DNA of 53,381 nucleotides from Brucella gallinifaecis (GCF_006476605.1 NZ_ML636814.1:1-53381), one strand, 5' to 3'. Counted from the stretch's first letter, positions 35,978 to 45,999 are shown. Made by a program: numbers and translations. The notes: generated by a model not told the origin, from the letters alone.

Positions 35978-37174
35978 ATGCAGACGGCCTATATTATCGG
36001 GACCATGGACACAAAATCCGGGGAATTATTCTATGCGCGTGATCTGATCCAGGCGGCTGGTATTCCGGTGCGTATTGTAGATGTGAGCACGCAAAAAACT
36101 GTTTCTGGTGCCGATATCACTGCCCGGGAAATAGCTCAATTCCATCCTGATGGAGTGGATGCTGTTCTGGACTTAAACGATCGCGGTCTTGCAGTTAATG
36201 CAATGGCTGAAGCTTTGACACGCTGGATTACATCCGTGTCGGATCTCGGCGCAGTTCTGGGATTGGGCGGTTCCGGTAACACTGCTCTGGTGACAACTGC
36301 GATGCGCTCGCTGCCTGTGGGCATTCCGAAAGTGATGATCTCGACGGTGGCTTCGGGCAATGTCGCGCCTTATGTCGGGCCGACCGATATCACGATGATG
36401 TATTCTGTGACAGATATTGCCGGTCTCAATAATATCAGTCGCAGGGTTATTGCCAATGGTGCGCATGCCGTTGCTGGCATGATGAAGTTCGACGGCTTTG
36501 CGAAGCTGGAAGAACTTCCCGGTGTTGGCATGTCCATGTTTGGTGTCACTACCACATGTGTTGATCAGCTGCGTCGTCTGTTGGAAGGAAAAGTCGAACC
36601 TTTTATCTTTCATGCGACCGGTACCGGTGGGCAATCCATGGAAAAACTGCTTGATTCAGGTTTGTTGACCGGTTTGCTGGATGTGACCGCTACCGAAGTG
36701 CCTGATTATCTTTTTGGTGGTGTTTTCCCGTGTAACGAAGATCGTTATGGCGCGACAGCGCGTACGCGTCGTCCTTGGGTTGGCTCTGTCGGGGCTGTCG
36801 ACATGGTCAATTTTGGTGCCCGCGAGACGGTGCCATCCCGGTTTGAAGGGCGTAATCTTTATGTCCATAATTCTCAAGTAACACTGATGCGTACCACAGC
36901 GGCAGAAAATGCCGAAATTGGTCACTGGATCGCTAACAGGCTTAATTTATGTGATGGGCCGGTGCGCTTGCTGCTTCCGCTGAAAGGTGTTTCTGCGATC
37001 GATGTGCCGGGCATGCCATTTCATGACCCTGAAGCGGATGCAGCATTGTTTCAAGCCATTGGCACAAGTTTTAAACCAACCACCCAACGTCGCCTTATTG
37101 AAATTGAACATGACATAAACGCGCCTGCCTTTGCCGAGGCATTGGCCGCGAATTATCTGGAGATTGCAGAATGA
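35978..37174 (+). CDS. Tm-1-like ATP-binding protein (UPF0261 family)
   Basis: A 398-residue protein of the UPF0261 family, related to the N-terminal half of the tomato resistance protein Tm-1. Visible blocks are [20 protein letters not shown] (5-24), [20 protein letters not shown] (93-112), [21 protein letters not shown] (118-138) and [18 protein letters not shown] (211-228). The glycine-rich segments suggest nucleotide or phosphate binding. The bacterial biochemical role is unknown to me. A very strong AAGGGGGGG RBS precedes the ATG. Its last 4 bases overlap the next gene (ATGA), which encodes the counterpart of the C-terminal half of Tm-1. Confidence 0.88.
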   Translation: MQTAYIIGTMDTKSGELFYARDLIQAAGIPVRIVDVSTQKTVSGADITAREIAQFHPDGVDAVLDLNDRGLAVNAMAEALTRWITSVSDLGAVLGLGGSGNTALVTTAMRSLPVGIPKVMISTVASGNVAPYVGPTDITMMYSVTDIAGLNNISRRVIANGAHAVAGMMKFDGFAKLEELPGVGMSMFGVTTTCVDQLRRLLEGKVEPFIFHATGTGGQSMEKLLDSGLLTGLLDVTATEVPDYLFGGVFPCNEDRYGATARTRRPWVGSVGAVDMVNFGARETVPSRFEGRNLYVHNSQVTLMRTTAAENAEIGHWIANRLNLCDGPVRLLLPLKGVSAIDVPGMPFHDPEADAALFQAIGTSFKPTTQRRLIEIEHDINAPAFAEALAANYLEIAE

Positions 37175-38010
37175 CACAAAGAAATGTTCCCGACCGTAGC
37201 GGACTTTTGGATCGTTTCCATAGCATGGCTGCGCGACGTCAACCGATTATAGGGGGTGGGGCAGGCACAGGTCTTTCTGCCAAGTCAGAAGAAGAGGGTG
37301 GCATCGACCTTATCGTCATTTATAATTCCGGTCGTTACAGAATGGCAGGGCGCGGTTCTCTGGCGGGTGTTTTGGCATATGGCAATGCGAATGAAATTGT
37401 CCTTGATATGGCACGCGAAGTCCTGCCTGTTACCCATCGCACGCCGGTACTGGCAGGGGTAAACGGAACAGACCCTTTCCTGATCCTCGACCACCATCTG
37501 GATAAGTTGAAAGCTTTGGGATTTTCGGGCGTCCAGAATTTTCCAACTGTTGGTTTGATTGACGGTGTCTTCCGGCAAAATCTTGAAGAAACCGGTATGA
37601 GTTTCGCACTGGAAATTGATATGATCCGCGCCGCGCATGAAAAAGACATGCTGACGACGCCATATGTATTCTCGGCGGATGAGGCGGTTGAAATGACCCG
37701 TGCCGGAGCAGACATCATTGTCGCCCATATGGGGCTTACCACCGGTGGCTCAATTGGTGCAGAAACAGCACGCTCACTCGATGATTGTGTACGCGAAATT
37801 TCGCAATGGTCAGAAGCTGCCCGTAAGGTGCGTAAAGATGTGCTGGTGCTTTGCCATGGCGGACCGATCTCATCGCCTGACGATGCGCAATATGTTTTAA
37901 ACAACACGCCTGAAATTAACGGTTTTTACGGTGCCAGCTCTATGGAGCGTCTGCCTACCGAGACGGCTCTTGTTGAACAAACGCGCCGGTTCAAGGCCCT
38001 GACACTCTGA
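37171..38010 (+). CDS. PEP-hydrolase-family TIM-barrel protein (Tm-1 C-terminal-half homologue)
   Basis: A 279-residue TIM-barrel protein of the phosphoenolpyruvate-hydrolase-like family. Key blocks are [22 protein letters not shown] (26-47), [65 protein letters not shown], and [17 protein letters not shown] near the end. The intact glycine loop and HGGPI motif suggest an active enzyme or phosphoacid-binding protein, unlike the paralogue at 30240. It is translationally coupled to the UPF0261 gene. In plants the two domains are one polypeptide, so the pair very probably forms a complex. Reaction unknown. Confidence 0.87.
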   Translation: MTQRNVPDRSGLLDRFHSMAARRQPIIGGGAGTGLSAKSEEEGGIDLIVIYNSGRYRMAGRGSLAGVLAYGNANEIVLDMAREVLPVTHRTPVLAGVNGTDPFLILDHHLDKLKALGFSGVQNFPTVGLIDGVFRQNLEETGMSFALEIDMIRAAHEKDMLTTPYVFSADEAVEMTRAGADIIVAHMGLTTGGSIGAETARSLDDCVREISQWSEAARKVRKDVLVLCHGGPISSPDDAQYVLNNTPEINGFYGASSMERLPTETALVEQTRRFKALTL

Positions 38011-38030
38011 TTTTTAAAAGAGGAACTGAT

Positions 38031-38948
38031 ATGGCCAAGGCTTATGCCAGCACGATCATCAATGCTCCTGTTCAGCGCGTATGGGCAGAAGTGCGTGACT
38101 TCAATGCTTTACCTGTCTGGAATCCTGCCATCCTCCAGAGCGAGATAGAAGATGGAAAGCCATCTGATGTTGTTGGTTGTGTACGTAGTTTTAAGCTCGC
38201 TGACGGAACGCATGTACGCGAACGCTTGTTATCACTCGATGACAGTCGTTACAGCTTTACATATAATTTTGAAAAGCCTGCTTTCCCGGTTAAAAACTAT
38301 CGGGCCGGAATGGATTTAATCCCGGTGAGTAAAACAGGTGGAACTTTTGTGCAGTGGTGGGCAGAGTTTGATGAGGCACCGGAAGATAGTGGCAAATATA
38401 CTGAAATCATCTCCGAGCTTGTTTTTTCTCAAGGTCTGATAGCACTGGCACGTAAAATTAATCTGGAGCCCAGTTCAGCAGAGCTTGAGGATATGTGGCA
38501 GGGTATGCGCCCCGCTAAAGTTTTTACTTCATCACCAATTGATGCTCCATTAGAGCTTGTCTGGGCAAAAATGCGTGACTTTGTGGGTATGGATCGCTGG
38601 CATCCAGATATTCGCGATATGAAAATGCTTGATGGTGTACCCGCTGATAAAGTGTCAGGAATTCGGGATTTTATATTCGGTGAAGGGCAATTATGGGAGC
38701 AGTTAACGCAATTGTCTGACACAGACCACTCTTTTCGATATCGTATATTGAAAAGCCCAATGCCGTGGCTCAATTATCATGCTGGCGCCCGTCTTTATCC
38801 TGTTACTGATAGTCGGACAACATTTGCAGTTTGGACTGCAGATTGGTGCGCGAGTGCAGTTGATGATCTCAAACTCATTCCAAACGTACAGAATAATGTT
38901 TTCCAATTGGCGTTTGATACGCTCAATGGCCAGCTGAAAAAAATGTAA
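38031..38948 (+). CDS. Tandem SRPBCC (polyketide cyclase/START-like) protein
   Basis: A 305-residue protein made of two repeats of the same fold. Repeat 1 (about 1-145) starts YASTIINAPVQRVWAEVRDFNALPVWNPAI; repeat 2 (about 160-305) starts VFTSSPIDAPLELVWAKMRDFVGMDRWHPDI. Both follow the SRPBCC pattern: β1, then the VW-x-DF helix and W-P. These proteins have a deep hydrophobic pocket and bind or convert small hydrophobic ligands. There is no signal peptide. It starts 20 bp after the TIM-barrel gene with AGAGGA as RBS and is the last gene of the operon. The role is unknown. Confidence 0.85.
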   Translation: MAKAYASTIINAPVQRVWAEVRDFNALPVWNPAILQSEIEDGKPSDVVGCVRSFKLADGTHVRERLLSLDDSRYSFTYNFEKPAFPVKNYRAGMDLIPVSKTGGTFVQWWAEFDEAPEDSGKYTEIISELVFSQGLIALARKINLEPSSAELEDMWQGMRPAKVFTSSPIDAPLELVWAKMRDFVGMDRWHPDIRDMKMLDGVPADKVSGIRDFIFGEGQLWEQLTQLSDTDHSFRYRILKSPMPWLNYHAGARLYPVTDSRTTFAVWTADWCASAVDDLKLIPNVQNNVFQLAFDTLNGQLKKM

Positions 38949-39090
38949 GCTATGCAAAGCTTGTCGTTGACTACGGATCTTAGATTTAGGCTACGTAATT
39001 ATGAGTCCGCAAGCTATGTTGAGAACTTATACAGCTCTTTGATATTTCTATATAAATGTTGTGTTTCTATGGGTTTATGCAGGAGGAGAT

Positions 39091-39568
39091 ATGTCACGCT
39101 ATCTTTTCGGGCTTTCGGATGATGCATAGGCGGCGATCGAACCGCATTTGCCGCGAGGCAAGCCGAGTAAGCCAAGGGTCGATGACCGCCCGTAATCTCG
39201 GGCATTCTGCATGTGCTAAAACGGGATGCCGTTGGCGTGATGTTCTAGCCGCCTATGGGCCACCCCACCCACCACGATCTATAATCGCTACAATCGCTGG
39301 TCCCAAAGCAGGATCTGGCAACGCCTGTTCGAGAAGATCGCAGTAGACCAGTTGCCATTACCCTAACACCGGGAAACATCGCAGACATCAGCATTGCCAT
39401 ACCGCTCCTTGGAACCGTCGCGCCGCCAAGGCGGATGCTCGCCGACAAAGCCTATGACGCTGATAGCTTGCGCAACTGGCTAACAGCAAGGAACATCAAG
39501 GCCGCCATCCCCTCTACCGCTGCAAGGCGGACACCATACCCTCTCGATCAACGCATCTATCGTCGCTG
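39091..39568 (+). pseudogene. IS5-family transposase remnant
   Basis: From ATG 39091, behind an intact AGGAGGAG RBS, the frame reads SRYLFGLSDDA, then a TAG stop near 39127, then AAIEPHLPRGKPSKPRVDD, VISGILHVLK and, further on, GNIADISIAIPL, RRMLADKAYDADSLRNWLTA and IKAAIPSTAA. This is an IS5-family transposase with a stop, frameshifts and a missing central part. The rest of the gap (38949-39090 and 39570-39779) has no recognisable gene. Confidence 0.8.
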
Positions 39569-39779
39569 AATGGATCAAATGAGTCCCAACCTAGATGAGC
39601 AGAAGTTTGTAGAGCACATCTGGGTGCCTATGGACAATCTAATTGCATGCATGCCAAATATTTTATGATCACTCAAAATTCAGTTTTTGATAAAGAGATT
39701 AAGTATGGCAGCGAATGCAACATTCATTACTCAGCAATAGGTTGTATCACAGGAATTCATTTCATTTTTTTCAAATATT

Positions 39780-40484
39780 CTACTTTGTATATAGTGCACG
39801 CGAGCGCTCCAGATGATGAAGCATCGCAGCTTCTGCGCCGTCTGAATTTTTGGCAGCGAGCATATCTATGATTTCTTCATGCTCAACCAGCGTATAATTT
39901 TCCTTACCCGTCCAGATCAGCATATGAGTATGATACTCGCGCAGCCATGCGAGCATAGCCTCACTCACACCAACAAAGATCGGATTGCCGGAAATCTTTG
40001 CAATACGACTATGAAATTCCATATCAGCCGAAATGAATGCATCCGCATCACCCAATGCTTCACGCTGGCGGCCAACAATCGCCCGAAGATCGGCGATATC
40101 CTGATCATTGGCTTTATAGGCCGCCTCACGCGCAATGCCTCGCTCGAAAAAAATACGTGCACTTTTAAGATGCTCCAGCGTATCCATTGATTGCGCAAGC
40201 ATGATCTTGGCTGTCGGATCGACCTGCCGGAAAATTGAACGTGCAGTCAGTTTGAGAACTTTGGCACGTTCACCATGCGAAATGCTGACCAGACCCATCT
40301 TGGCAAGCGACTGCATCGCCTCGCGGATCGCAGGACGACCAACACCAAAGCGTTCCATCAGCACGCGTTCGGACGGCATTTCATCGCCCGGTGTCAACTC
40401 GCCGGACGTAATCATATTTTCGAGTCGGTCAAAAACCTCGTCGGACAATTTTCGGCGAACGATTGGTTCAACTGGCTTGTTCAT
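39780..40484 (-). CDS. GntR-family regulator (FadR/NanR-like, FCD domain) of the apiose cluster
   Basis: A 234-residue regulator. The winged HTH (about 10-75) includes LSDEVFDRLENMITSGEL, EMPSERVLMERFGVGRPAI and REAMQSLAKMGLV. The FCD ligand-binding domain (about 90-225) carries metal/ligand residues in DMEFHSRIAKISGN and LVEHEEIIDMLA. It is divergent from oiaX, with a 261-bp gap holding an operator-like motif that recurs before apnO, so it is very likely the local repressor. The effector is probably a pathway intermediate. Confidence 0.88.
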   Translation of the reverse strand: MNKPVEPIVRRKLSDEVFDRLENMITSGELTPGDEMPSERVLMERFGVGRPAIREAMQSLAKMGLVSISHGERAKVLKLTARSIFRQVDPTAKIMLAQSMDTLEHLKSARIFFERGIAREAAYKANDQDIADLRAIVGRQREALGDADAFISADMEFHSRIAKISGNPIFVGVSEAMLAWLREYHTHMLIWTGKENYTLVEHEEIIDMLAAKNSDGAEAAMLHHLERSRALYTK

Positions 40485-40585
40485 TGCATCTCACTGTTCA
40501 TGAGCTCTCTCCCTCTTATGCATCTTCAAGTGCCCGGATGAAAGTCGTTACCCACTTTCTCGTGAATGGGCTAACAATTTTCCAC

Positions 40586-40615
40586 TTGCAGATATTGGAA
40601 TACTCATTATACCAG
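40586..40615 (+). promoter_or_regulatory. Candidate promoter and operator of oiaX
   Basis: The segment TGGAATACTCATT (40596-40608) followed by ATACCAGT recurs before apnO. TTGCAG (40586-40591), about 16 bp, then TATACC could be the -35 and -10 elements. TGGAAT...ATACCA forms an imperfect GntR-type operator over the -10. Confidence 0.45.
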
Positions 40616-40745
40616 TTTGCATTCAGAGCCAAGCGCTTCAATCGCATCCTGGAAAGTGAGGAGATACTTTCTGGCAAATGTGCGGAATATATTGCGTAAG
40701 CGTCTCTGGTATGGGTGGAACACGAGCAGCGAGCGACAAAATTCG

Positions 40746-42002
40746 ATGAATATCCGTCTGACCTATCGCATTGAGACAACCGGCAGCATCGAACAGATGG
40801 CCGCCAAGATCGCCAGCGATCAGTCGACCGGCACTTTTGTCGCCCTTCCCGGAGAGACAGAAGAACTCAAAGCCCGCGTTGCAGCTCGCGTTCTGGAGAT
40901 TCGCCCGCTTGAAGATGCCTCAGTTCCCGCCTGGCCGGAACTTGAAGCCGGACATGGACCGATCAAGCGTGCCGATGTCGATATAGCCTTTCCACTGGAC
41001 GCTGTTGGTACCGACCTTGCAGCACTTATGACCATTGCCGTTGGCGGTGTTTATTCGATCAAAGGCATGAGTGGCATCCGTGTCGTTGACATGAAGCTGC
41101 CAGAAGCCTTCAAACATGCGCATCCCGGTCCGCAATTTGGCATCGCTGGAAGCCGCCGTCTGACAGGTGTGGAAAAACGTCCGATCATTGGTACCATCGT
41201 CAAACCAGCGCTTGGTTTGCGTCCCTATGAAACAGCGGAGCTTGTAGGCGAACTGATTGAGTCGGGCGTTGATTTTATCAAGGACGACGAAAAGCTGATG
41301 AGCCCGGCCTATTCACCGCTCAAAGAACGCATTGCAGCAATCATGCCGCTTATTCTTAATCATGAGCAGAAGACCGGCAAAAAAGTCATGTATGCTTTTG
41401 GCATTTCGCATGCCGATCCAGATGAGATGATGCGCAATCATGACATGGTGCTTGAGGCTGGCGGCAATTGCGCCGTAGTCAACATTAATTCGGTCGGATT
41501 TGGCGGCATGAGCTTTCTGCGCAAACGCTCCGGCCTTGTACTCCATGCACATCGCAATGGCTGGGATATTCTGACCCGGAATCCGGGCGCAGGCATGGAT
41601 TTTCGCGTTTATCAACAATTCTGGCGCTTACTTGGCGTCGATCAATTCCAGATCAACGGTATCCGCGTCAAATACTGGGAACCGGACGAAAGCTTCGTCA
41701 ATTCGTTCAAGGCTGTCAGCACACCACTGTTTGATCCATCCGATTGTCCGCTTCCTGTTGCCGGCTCCGGGCAGTGGGGCGGACAGGCACCGGAAACCTA
41801 TGAGCGCACAGGCCGCACGACAGATCTGCTTTATCTGTGCGGAGGCGGCATTGTCAGCCATCCGGGTGGGCCAGCCGCCGGTGTGCGTGCCGTACAGCAG
41901 GCATGGGAAGCGGCAGTTGCTGGCATTCCGCTCGAGACTTACGCGACGGACCATCCCGAACTTGCAGCCTCGATTGCCAAATTCGGGAAAGGGGGTGAAT
42001 AA
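40746..42002 (+). CDS. oiaX: 3-oxo-isoapionate-4-phosphate decarboxylase (RuBisCO-like protein)
   Basis: A 418-residue RuBisCO-like protein. Residues 1-140 form the RuBisCO N-terminal domain, the rest the TIM barrel. Catalytic landmarks are kept: IVKPALGL with the loop-1 lysine (153) and the metal-site triad GVDFIKDDE (Lys179, Asp181, Glu182), where the lysine is normally carbamylated. HAHR at 267-270 follows. In the published D-apiose pathway, OiaX decarboxylates 3-oxo-isoapionate 4-phosphate to L-erythrulose 1-phosphate. Neighbours oiaK and apnO supply its substrate. ATG 40746 was chosen to give the normal N-terminus; a longer reading runs into the promoter. Its stop overlaps the oiaK start (TAATG). 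Confidence 0.87.
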   Translation: MNIRLTYRIETTGSIEQMAAKIASDQSTGTFVALPGETEELKARVAARVLEIRPLEDASVPAWPELEAGHGPIKRADVDIAFPLDAVGTDLAALMTIAVGGVYSIKGMSGIRVVDMKLPEAFKHAHPGPQFGIAGSRRLTGVEKRPIIGTIVKPALGLRPYETAELVGELIESGVDFIKDDEKLMSPAYSPLKERIAAIMPLILNHEQKTGKKVMYAFGISHADPDEMMRNHDMVLEAGGNCAVVNINSVGFGGMSFLRKRSGLVLHAHRNGWDILTRNPGAGMDFRVYQQFWRLLGVDQFQINGIRVKYWEPDESFVNSFKAVSTPLFDPSDCPLPVAGSGQWGGQAPETYERTGRTTDLLYLCGGGIVSHPGGPAAGVRAVQQAWEAAVAGIPLETYATDHPELAASIAKFGKGGE

Positions 42003-43348
42003 TGGCTCATAACCCTGAAAACCTGCTGCTGTCCTATTATGGTGATGACCTGACTGGTTCCACCGATGTGATGGAAGCCATGGCTTCCAATGGCGTTGAT
42101 ACAGTTCTGTTCATGAATGTGCCCGATGAAGCGCTTCTATCGCGCTTTTCGCGTTGCAAAGCCATAGGTCTTGCCGGCACCAGTCGCAGCGAAACGCCGG
42201 AATGGATGCAGGACAATCTGACACCTGCATTCAACTGGCTGAAAAGCCTGAATGCTGCAATTGCCCATTACAAGGTCTGCTCGACATTTGATTCTGCACC
42301 ACATGTCGGCAATATTGGCAAGGCCATAGAAATCGGCAAAGCGACCTTCGATCAGGCCTATGTGCCAGTGATTGTCGGTGCACCGCAATTGAAGCGTTAT
42401 ACCGCTTTCGGCAATCTTTTTGCGGCTTATCAGAATGAAGTCTATCGCATAGACCGTCATCCGGTTATGAGCCGTCATCCGGTAACACCGATGCATGAAG
42501 CGGATCTGCGCGTACATCTGGCACAGCAGACAACGCTCAAAACTGTGCTTACAGACCTCGCAACCCTTTCAGCCAGCAATGCGAATGAACGCATAAATGC
42601 CATTGTCAAAAATACTGACGGCATATTGCTCCTCGATGTCGATAGTCATGAAAGCCAATTGCAGGCAGGTGAGCAGCTTTGGCGCTTGCGCCCTGATGCG
42701 GGCTGGTTCGTTGCAGGCTCCTCAGGCATTGAATATGCGCTTTTGGCAGCATGGAACAAGGCCGGCCTGATTGTCGGAAAAAAAGAATTTCCGCTGCCGG
42801 GCAAAGCCGATCGTATCGCAGTTGTTTCGGGCAGTGTGTCACCAACCACCGAACGCCAGATTCGCCATGCAACGGCTTCTGGTTTCACAGGTATCGATCT
42901 CAATCCGCTCGATCTGCTTGGAGAGAACGCTCATCAGGCTCTTGAAACTGCTATTGCGGAAGCGCAGCAGGCACTCCAGCAGGGCAACAGCGTTATCCTC
43001 AACACCGCGCTAGGGCCTTCGGCTGACCGGGGCAAAGAAATCGATAAGATTGCTGGCAGCCGCCATAAACTGGCGCGCAGCCTCGGCTTCATCCTGCGCA
43101 ATCTTGTCGAGCGCGAAAAGCTTAGCCGCGCTGTCATTGCAGGCGGAGATACTTCCAGCCACGCATTGCGTGAATTGCATGTTGATGCACTCACAACGCT
43201 ATTGCCGCTGCCACAAACACCGGGGTCGCCGCTTTGTACGGCACACGGCGCTCACGCCGCCACCAACGGCCTGCAGATTGCCCTCAAAGGCGGTCAGGTC
43301 GGTTCTGACGGATATTTCAGCCAGATTCGTGATGGCTTGACTGCCTGA
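42002..43348 (+). CDS. oiaK: 3-oxo-isoapionate kinase (four-carbon acid sugar kinase family, DUF1537)
   Basis: A 448-residue ATP-dependent kinase of the DUF1537 family. It has an N-terminal substrate domain with YYGDDLTGSTDVMEAM (12-27) and a C-terminal nucleotide domain with VVSGSVSPTTERQI, VILNTALGPS and AVIAGGDTSSHALREL. In the apiose pathway it phosphorylates 3-oxo-isoapionate to the 4-phosphate. Translation is coupled to oiaX by a one-base overlap, with GGGGGTGA as RBS. The family also includes threonate and erythronate kinases; context decides here. Confidence 0.86.
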   Translation: MAHNPENLLLSYYGDDLTGSTDVMEAMASNGVDTVLFMNVPDEALLSRFSRCKAIGLAGTSRSETPEWMQDNLTPAFNWLKSLNAAIAHYKVCSTFDSAPHVGNIGKAIEIGKATFDQAYVPVIVGAPQLKRYTAFGNLFAAYQNEVYRIDRHPVMSRHPVTPMHEADLRVHLAQQTTLKTVLTDLATLSASNANERINAIVKNTDGILLLDVDSHESQLQAGEQLWRLRPDAGWFVAGSSGIEYALLAAWNKAGLIVGKKEFPLPGKADRIAVVSGSVSPTTERQIRHATASGFTGIDLNPLDLLGENAHQALETAIAEAQQALQQGNSVILNTALGPSADRGKEIDKIAGSRHKLARSLGFILRNLVEREKLSRAVIAGGDTSSHALRELHVDALTTLLPLPQTPGSPLCTAHGAHAATNGLQIALKGGQVGSDGYFSQIRDGLTA

Positions 43349-43362
43349 ATCTGGAATACTCA

Positions 43363-43391
43363 TTGACTGGTTATACCAGTTAAGCTACCAA
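43363..43391 (+). promoter_or_regulatory. Internal promoter with GntR operator before apnO
   Basis: The perfect palindrome ACTGGT-TAT-ACCAGT (43366-43380) lies between TTGACT (43363-43368) and TACCAA (43386-43391), which are 17 bp apart. The preceding TGGAATACTCATT (43352-43364) matches the sequence before oiaX exactly. Binding by the GntR protein at 39780 would block this promoter. Confidence 0.55.
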
Positions 43392-43414
43392 AAGCCTGGG
43401 AAGGAAATACAATC

Positions 43415-44242
43415 ATGACAGCTATTGCTTTGTTCGGAGCTGGCGGCAAGATGGGATATCGTCTCGCCAAGAACCTCAAGGGGTCGCGTTTCGATGTACG
43501 TCACATCGAAGTCAGCGAAGTCGGTAAAGCACGCCTGAAGAACGAACTCGGCATCGATACTGTTGATGTCGATGCAGGACTGGAAGGCGCAGAAGTCGTC
43601 ATTCTGGCTGTTCCAGATACCATTATCGGCAAGGTTGCAGCAGGCATTGTCGACAAGCTGAAGCCAGGCACAATGGTTGTTGCGCTTGATGCAGCAGCAC
43701 CATTTGCAGGTCATCTGCCAGAACGTGCAGACCTCACCTATTTCGTAACCCATCCTTGCCATCCGCCAATCTTCAACGATGAAACCGATCCGGCAGCAAA
43801 GCGCGATTTCTTCGGTGGCATTGCAGCAAAGCAGCACATCGTTTCTGCTTTGATGCAGGGACCGGAAGAAGCCTATGCACTGGGTGAAGAAATTGCCAAG
43901 GTCATCTGGGCACCTGTAATGCGCTCGCACCGCGTTACCGTTGAGCAGCTCGCAATTCTCGAGCCGGGCCTGTCTGAAACCGTTGCAGCGTCGCTTCTCG
44001 TTGTCATGAAGCAGGCCATGGACGAAACCGTCCGTCGCGGCGTTCCTGAAGAAGCAGCACGCGACTTCCTGCTCGGCCACATGAATGTTCTCGGCGCTGT
44101 CATTTTTGGCGAAGTCGAAGGCGTATTCTCCGATGCCTGCAACAAGGCAATCGAATTCGGCATTCCTGCGCTGATGCGCGACGACTGGAAAAACGTTTTT
44201 GAACCGGAAGAAATCGCAGAAAGCATCCGTCGCATTACGTGA
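43415..44242 (+). CDS. apnO: D-apionate oxidoisomerase
   Basis: A 275-residue NAD-dependent enzyme. An N-terminal Rossmann domain with ALFGAGGKMGYRLAKNL (4-20) and VVILAVPDT is followed by a phosphogluconate-dehydrogenase-like helical domain. FVTHPCHPPIFNDETDP lies between them. In the known pathway ApnO oxidises and isomerises D-apionate to 3-oxo-isoapionate, the substrate of OiaK. It has its own operator-promoter upstream and a hairpin downstream. Confidence 0.86.
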   Translation: MTAIALFGAGGKMGYRLAKNLKGSRFDVRHIEVSEVGKARLKNELGIDTVDVDAGLEGAEVVILAVPDTIIGKVAAGIVDKLKPGTMVVALDAAAPFAGHLPERADLTYFVTHPCHPPIFNDETDPAAKRDFFGGIAAKQHIVSALMQGPEEAYALGEEIAKVIWAPVMRSHRVTVEQLAILEPGLSETVAASLLVVMKQAMDETVRRGVPEEAARDFLLGHMNVLGAVIFGEVEGVFSDACNKAIEFGIPALMRDDWKNVFEPEEIAESIRRIT

Positions 44243-44252
44243 CGTTTTTTTG

Positions 44253-45274
<1,022 letters not shown>

Positions 45275-45289
45275 CTCCCAAGGCTTGTG

Positions 45290-45327
45290 ATATCGGGAGC
45301 GCCAACAAATGCTAGCGCTCCCGATAT
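45290..45327 (+). terminator. Strong hairpin after the apiose-cluster binding-protein gene
   Basis: A perfect 13-bp stem (ATATCGGGAGCGC / GCGCTCCCGATAT) with a 12-nt loop, 15 bases after the stop codon. The tail has only GTTCC, so mRNA protection or attenuation is more likely than full termination. Confidence 0.7.
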
Positions 45328-45351
45328 GTTCCTAATACCGAGGATAAAATC

Positions 45352-45996
45352 ATGTCAGTGCTGAAGTCAGCTTCCATTATCGTGCTGGCCTGCGGTGTCG
45401 CGCTTTCGGGCTGCAAAATCATTAAAACACCGACAGCAGAAGAAGCCGCAGAAGCACGCGGCGATAATTTCGATCCCGATCGTTCGGTTGCCGATATCTG
45501 GGATTCAAAAGTTAAGCCATTTTTTGCTGAGAAAACTGTAACACTCGATGAAGTGATGCAGGCAGCAAATGCGAATACGGACGCCGCCGGAGAAAAATAC
45601 GGTCATCGCGAAAAGCAGGGCAATGCACCCTGGACTTTTGCGGCCAAACTCGAAGGCACAGTGGTCGGCGCTGAAACAAAATCACGTGCAGCCTATGTTG
45701 ATGTCGACAGCAATAATGATGGCAAAGCTGATGCGCGTGTGCAAATCGGACCGACCGTTCGTGGCAGTGCAATACGCGACAGCCTCCCCTTCGTAAACTT
45801 TAACGAGTTTCGCAACCAGATCGACTGGGCTCAATTTGGCAAGGCTTTCAACACCCGCATCAATGAGGATGTTCTGTCAAAGCTTCCGCGCGAAAATCTT
45901 GTTGGGATGAAGGTGAAAGCCGAAGGTGCTTTCCCGCTACCATCAAAAGGTCAGCTTCCTCTTGTGACGCCCATTTCCATCTCGATGGAGAAATAG
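45352..45996 (+). CDS. DUF2291-family predicted lipoprotein
   Basis: A 214-residue protein with a lipoprotein signal (hydrophobic segment 7-18, lipobox LSGC with the acylated Cys at 21). The following part matches DUF2291-type proteins found inside ribose-type sugar ABC operons (WDSKVKPFF, GRVQIGPTVRGSAIRD-like region, FVNFNEFRNQIDWAQFG). It lies between the binding-protein and ATPase genes, 4 bp before the latter. It is probably anchored in the inner membrane facing the periplasm and may help the transporter. No experimental role is known to me. Confidence 0.82.
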   Translation: MSVLKSASIIVLACGVALSGCKIIKTPTAEEAAEARGDNFDPDRSVADIWDSKVKPFFAEKTVTLDEVMQAANANTDAAGEKYGHREKQGNAPWTFAAKLEGTVVGAETKSRAAYVDVDSNNDGKADARVQIGPTVRGSAIRDSLPFVNFNEFRNQIDWAQFGKAFNTRINEDVLSKLPRENLVGMKVKAEGAFPLPSKGQLPLVTPISISMEK

Positions 45997-45999
45997 CTC

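Noticed and set aside
40617..40745. Upstream extension of OiaX
   Set aside because: It includes the predicted promoter/operator, and the added residues do not match the RuBisCO-like N-terminus, which begins at 40746.
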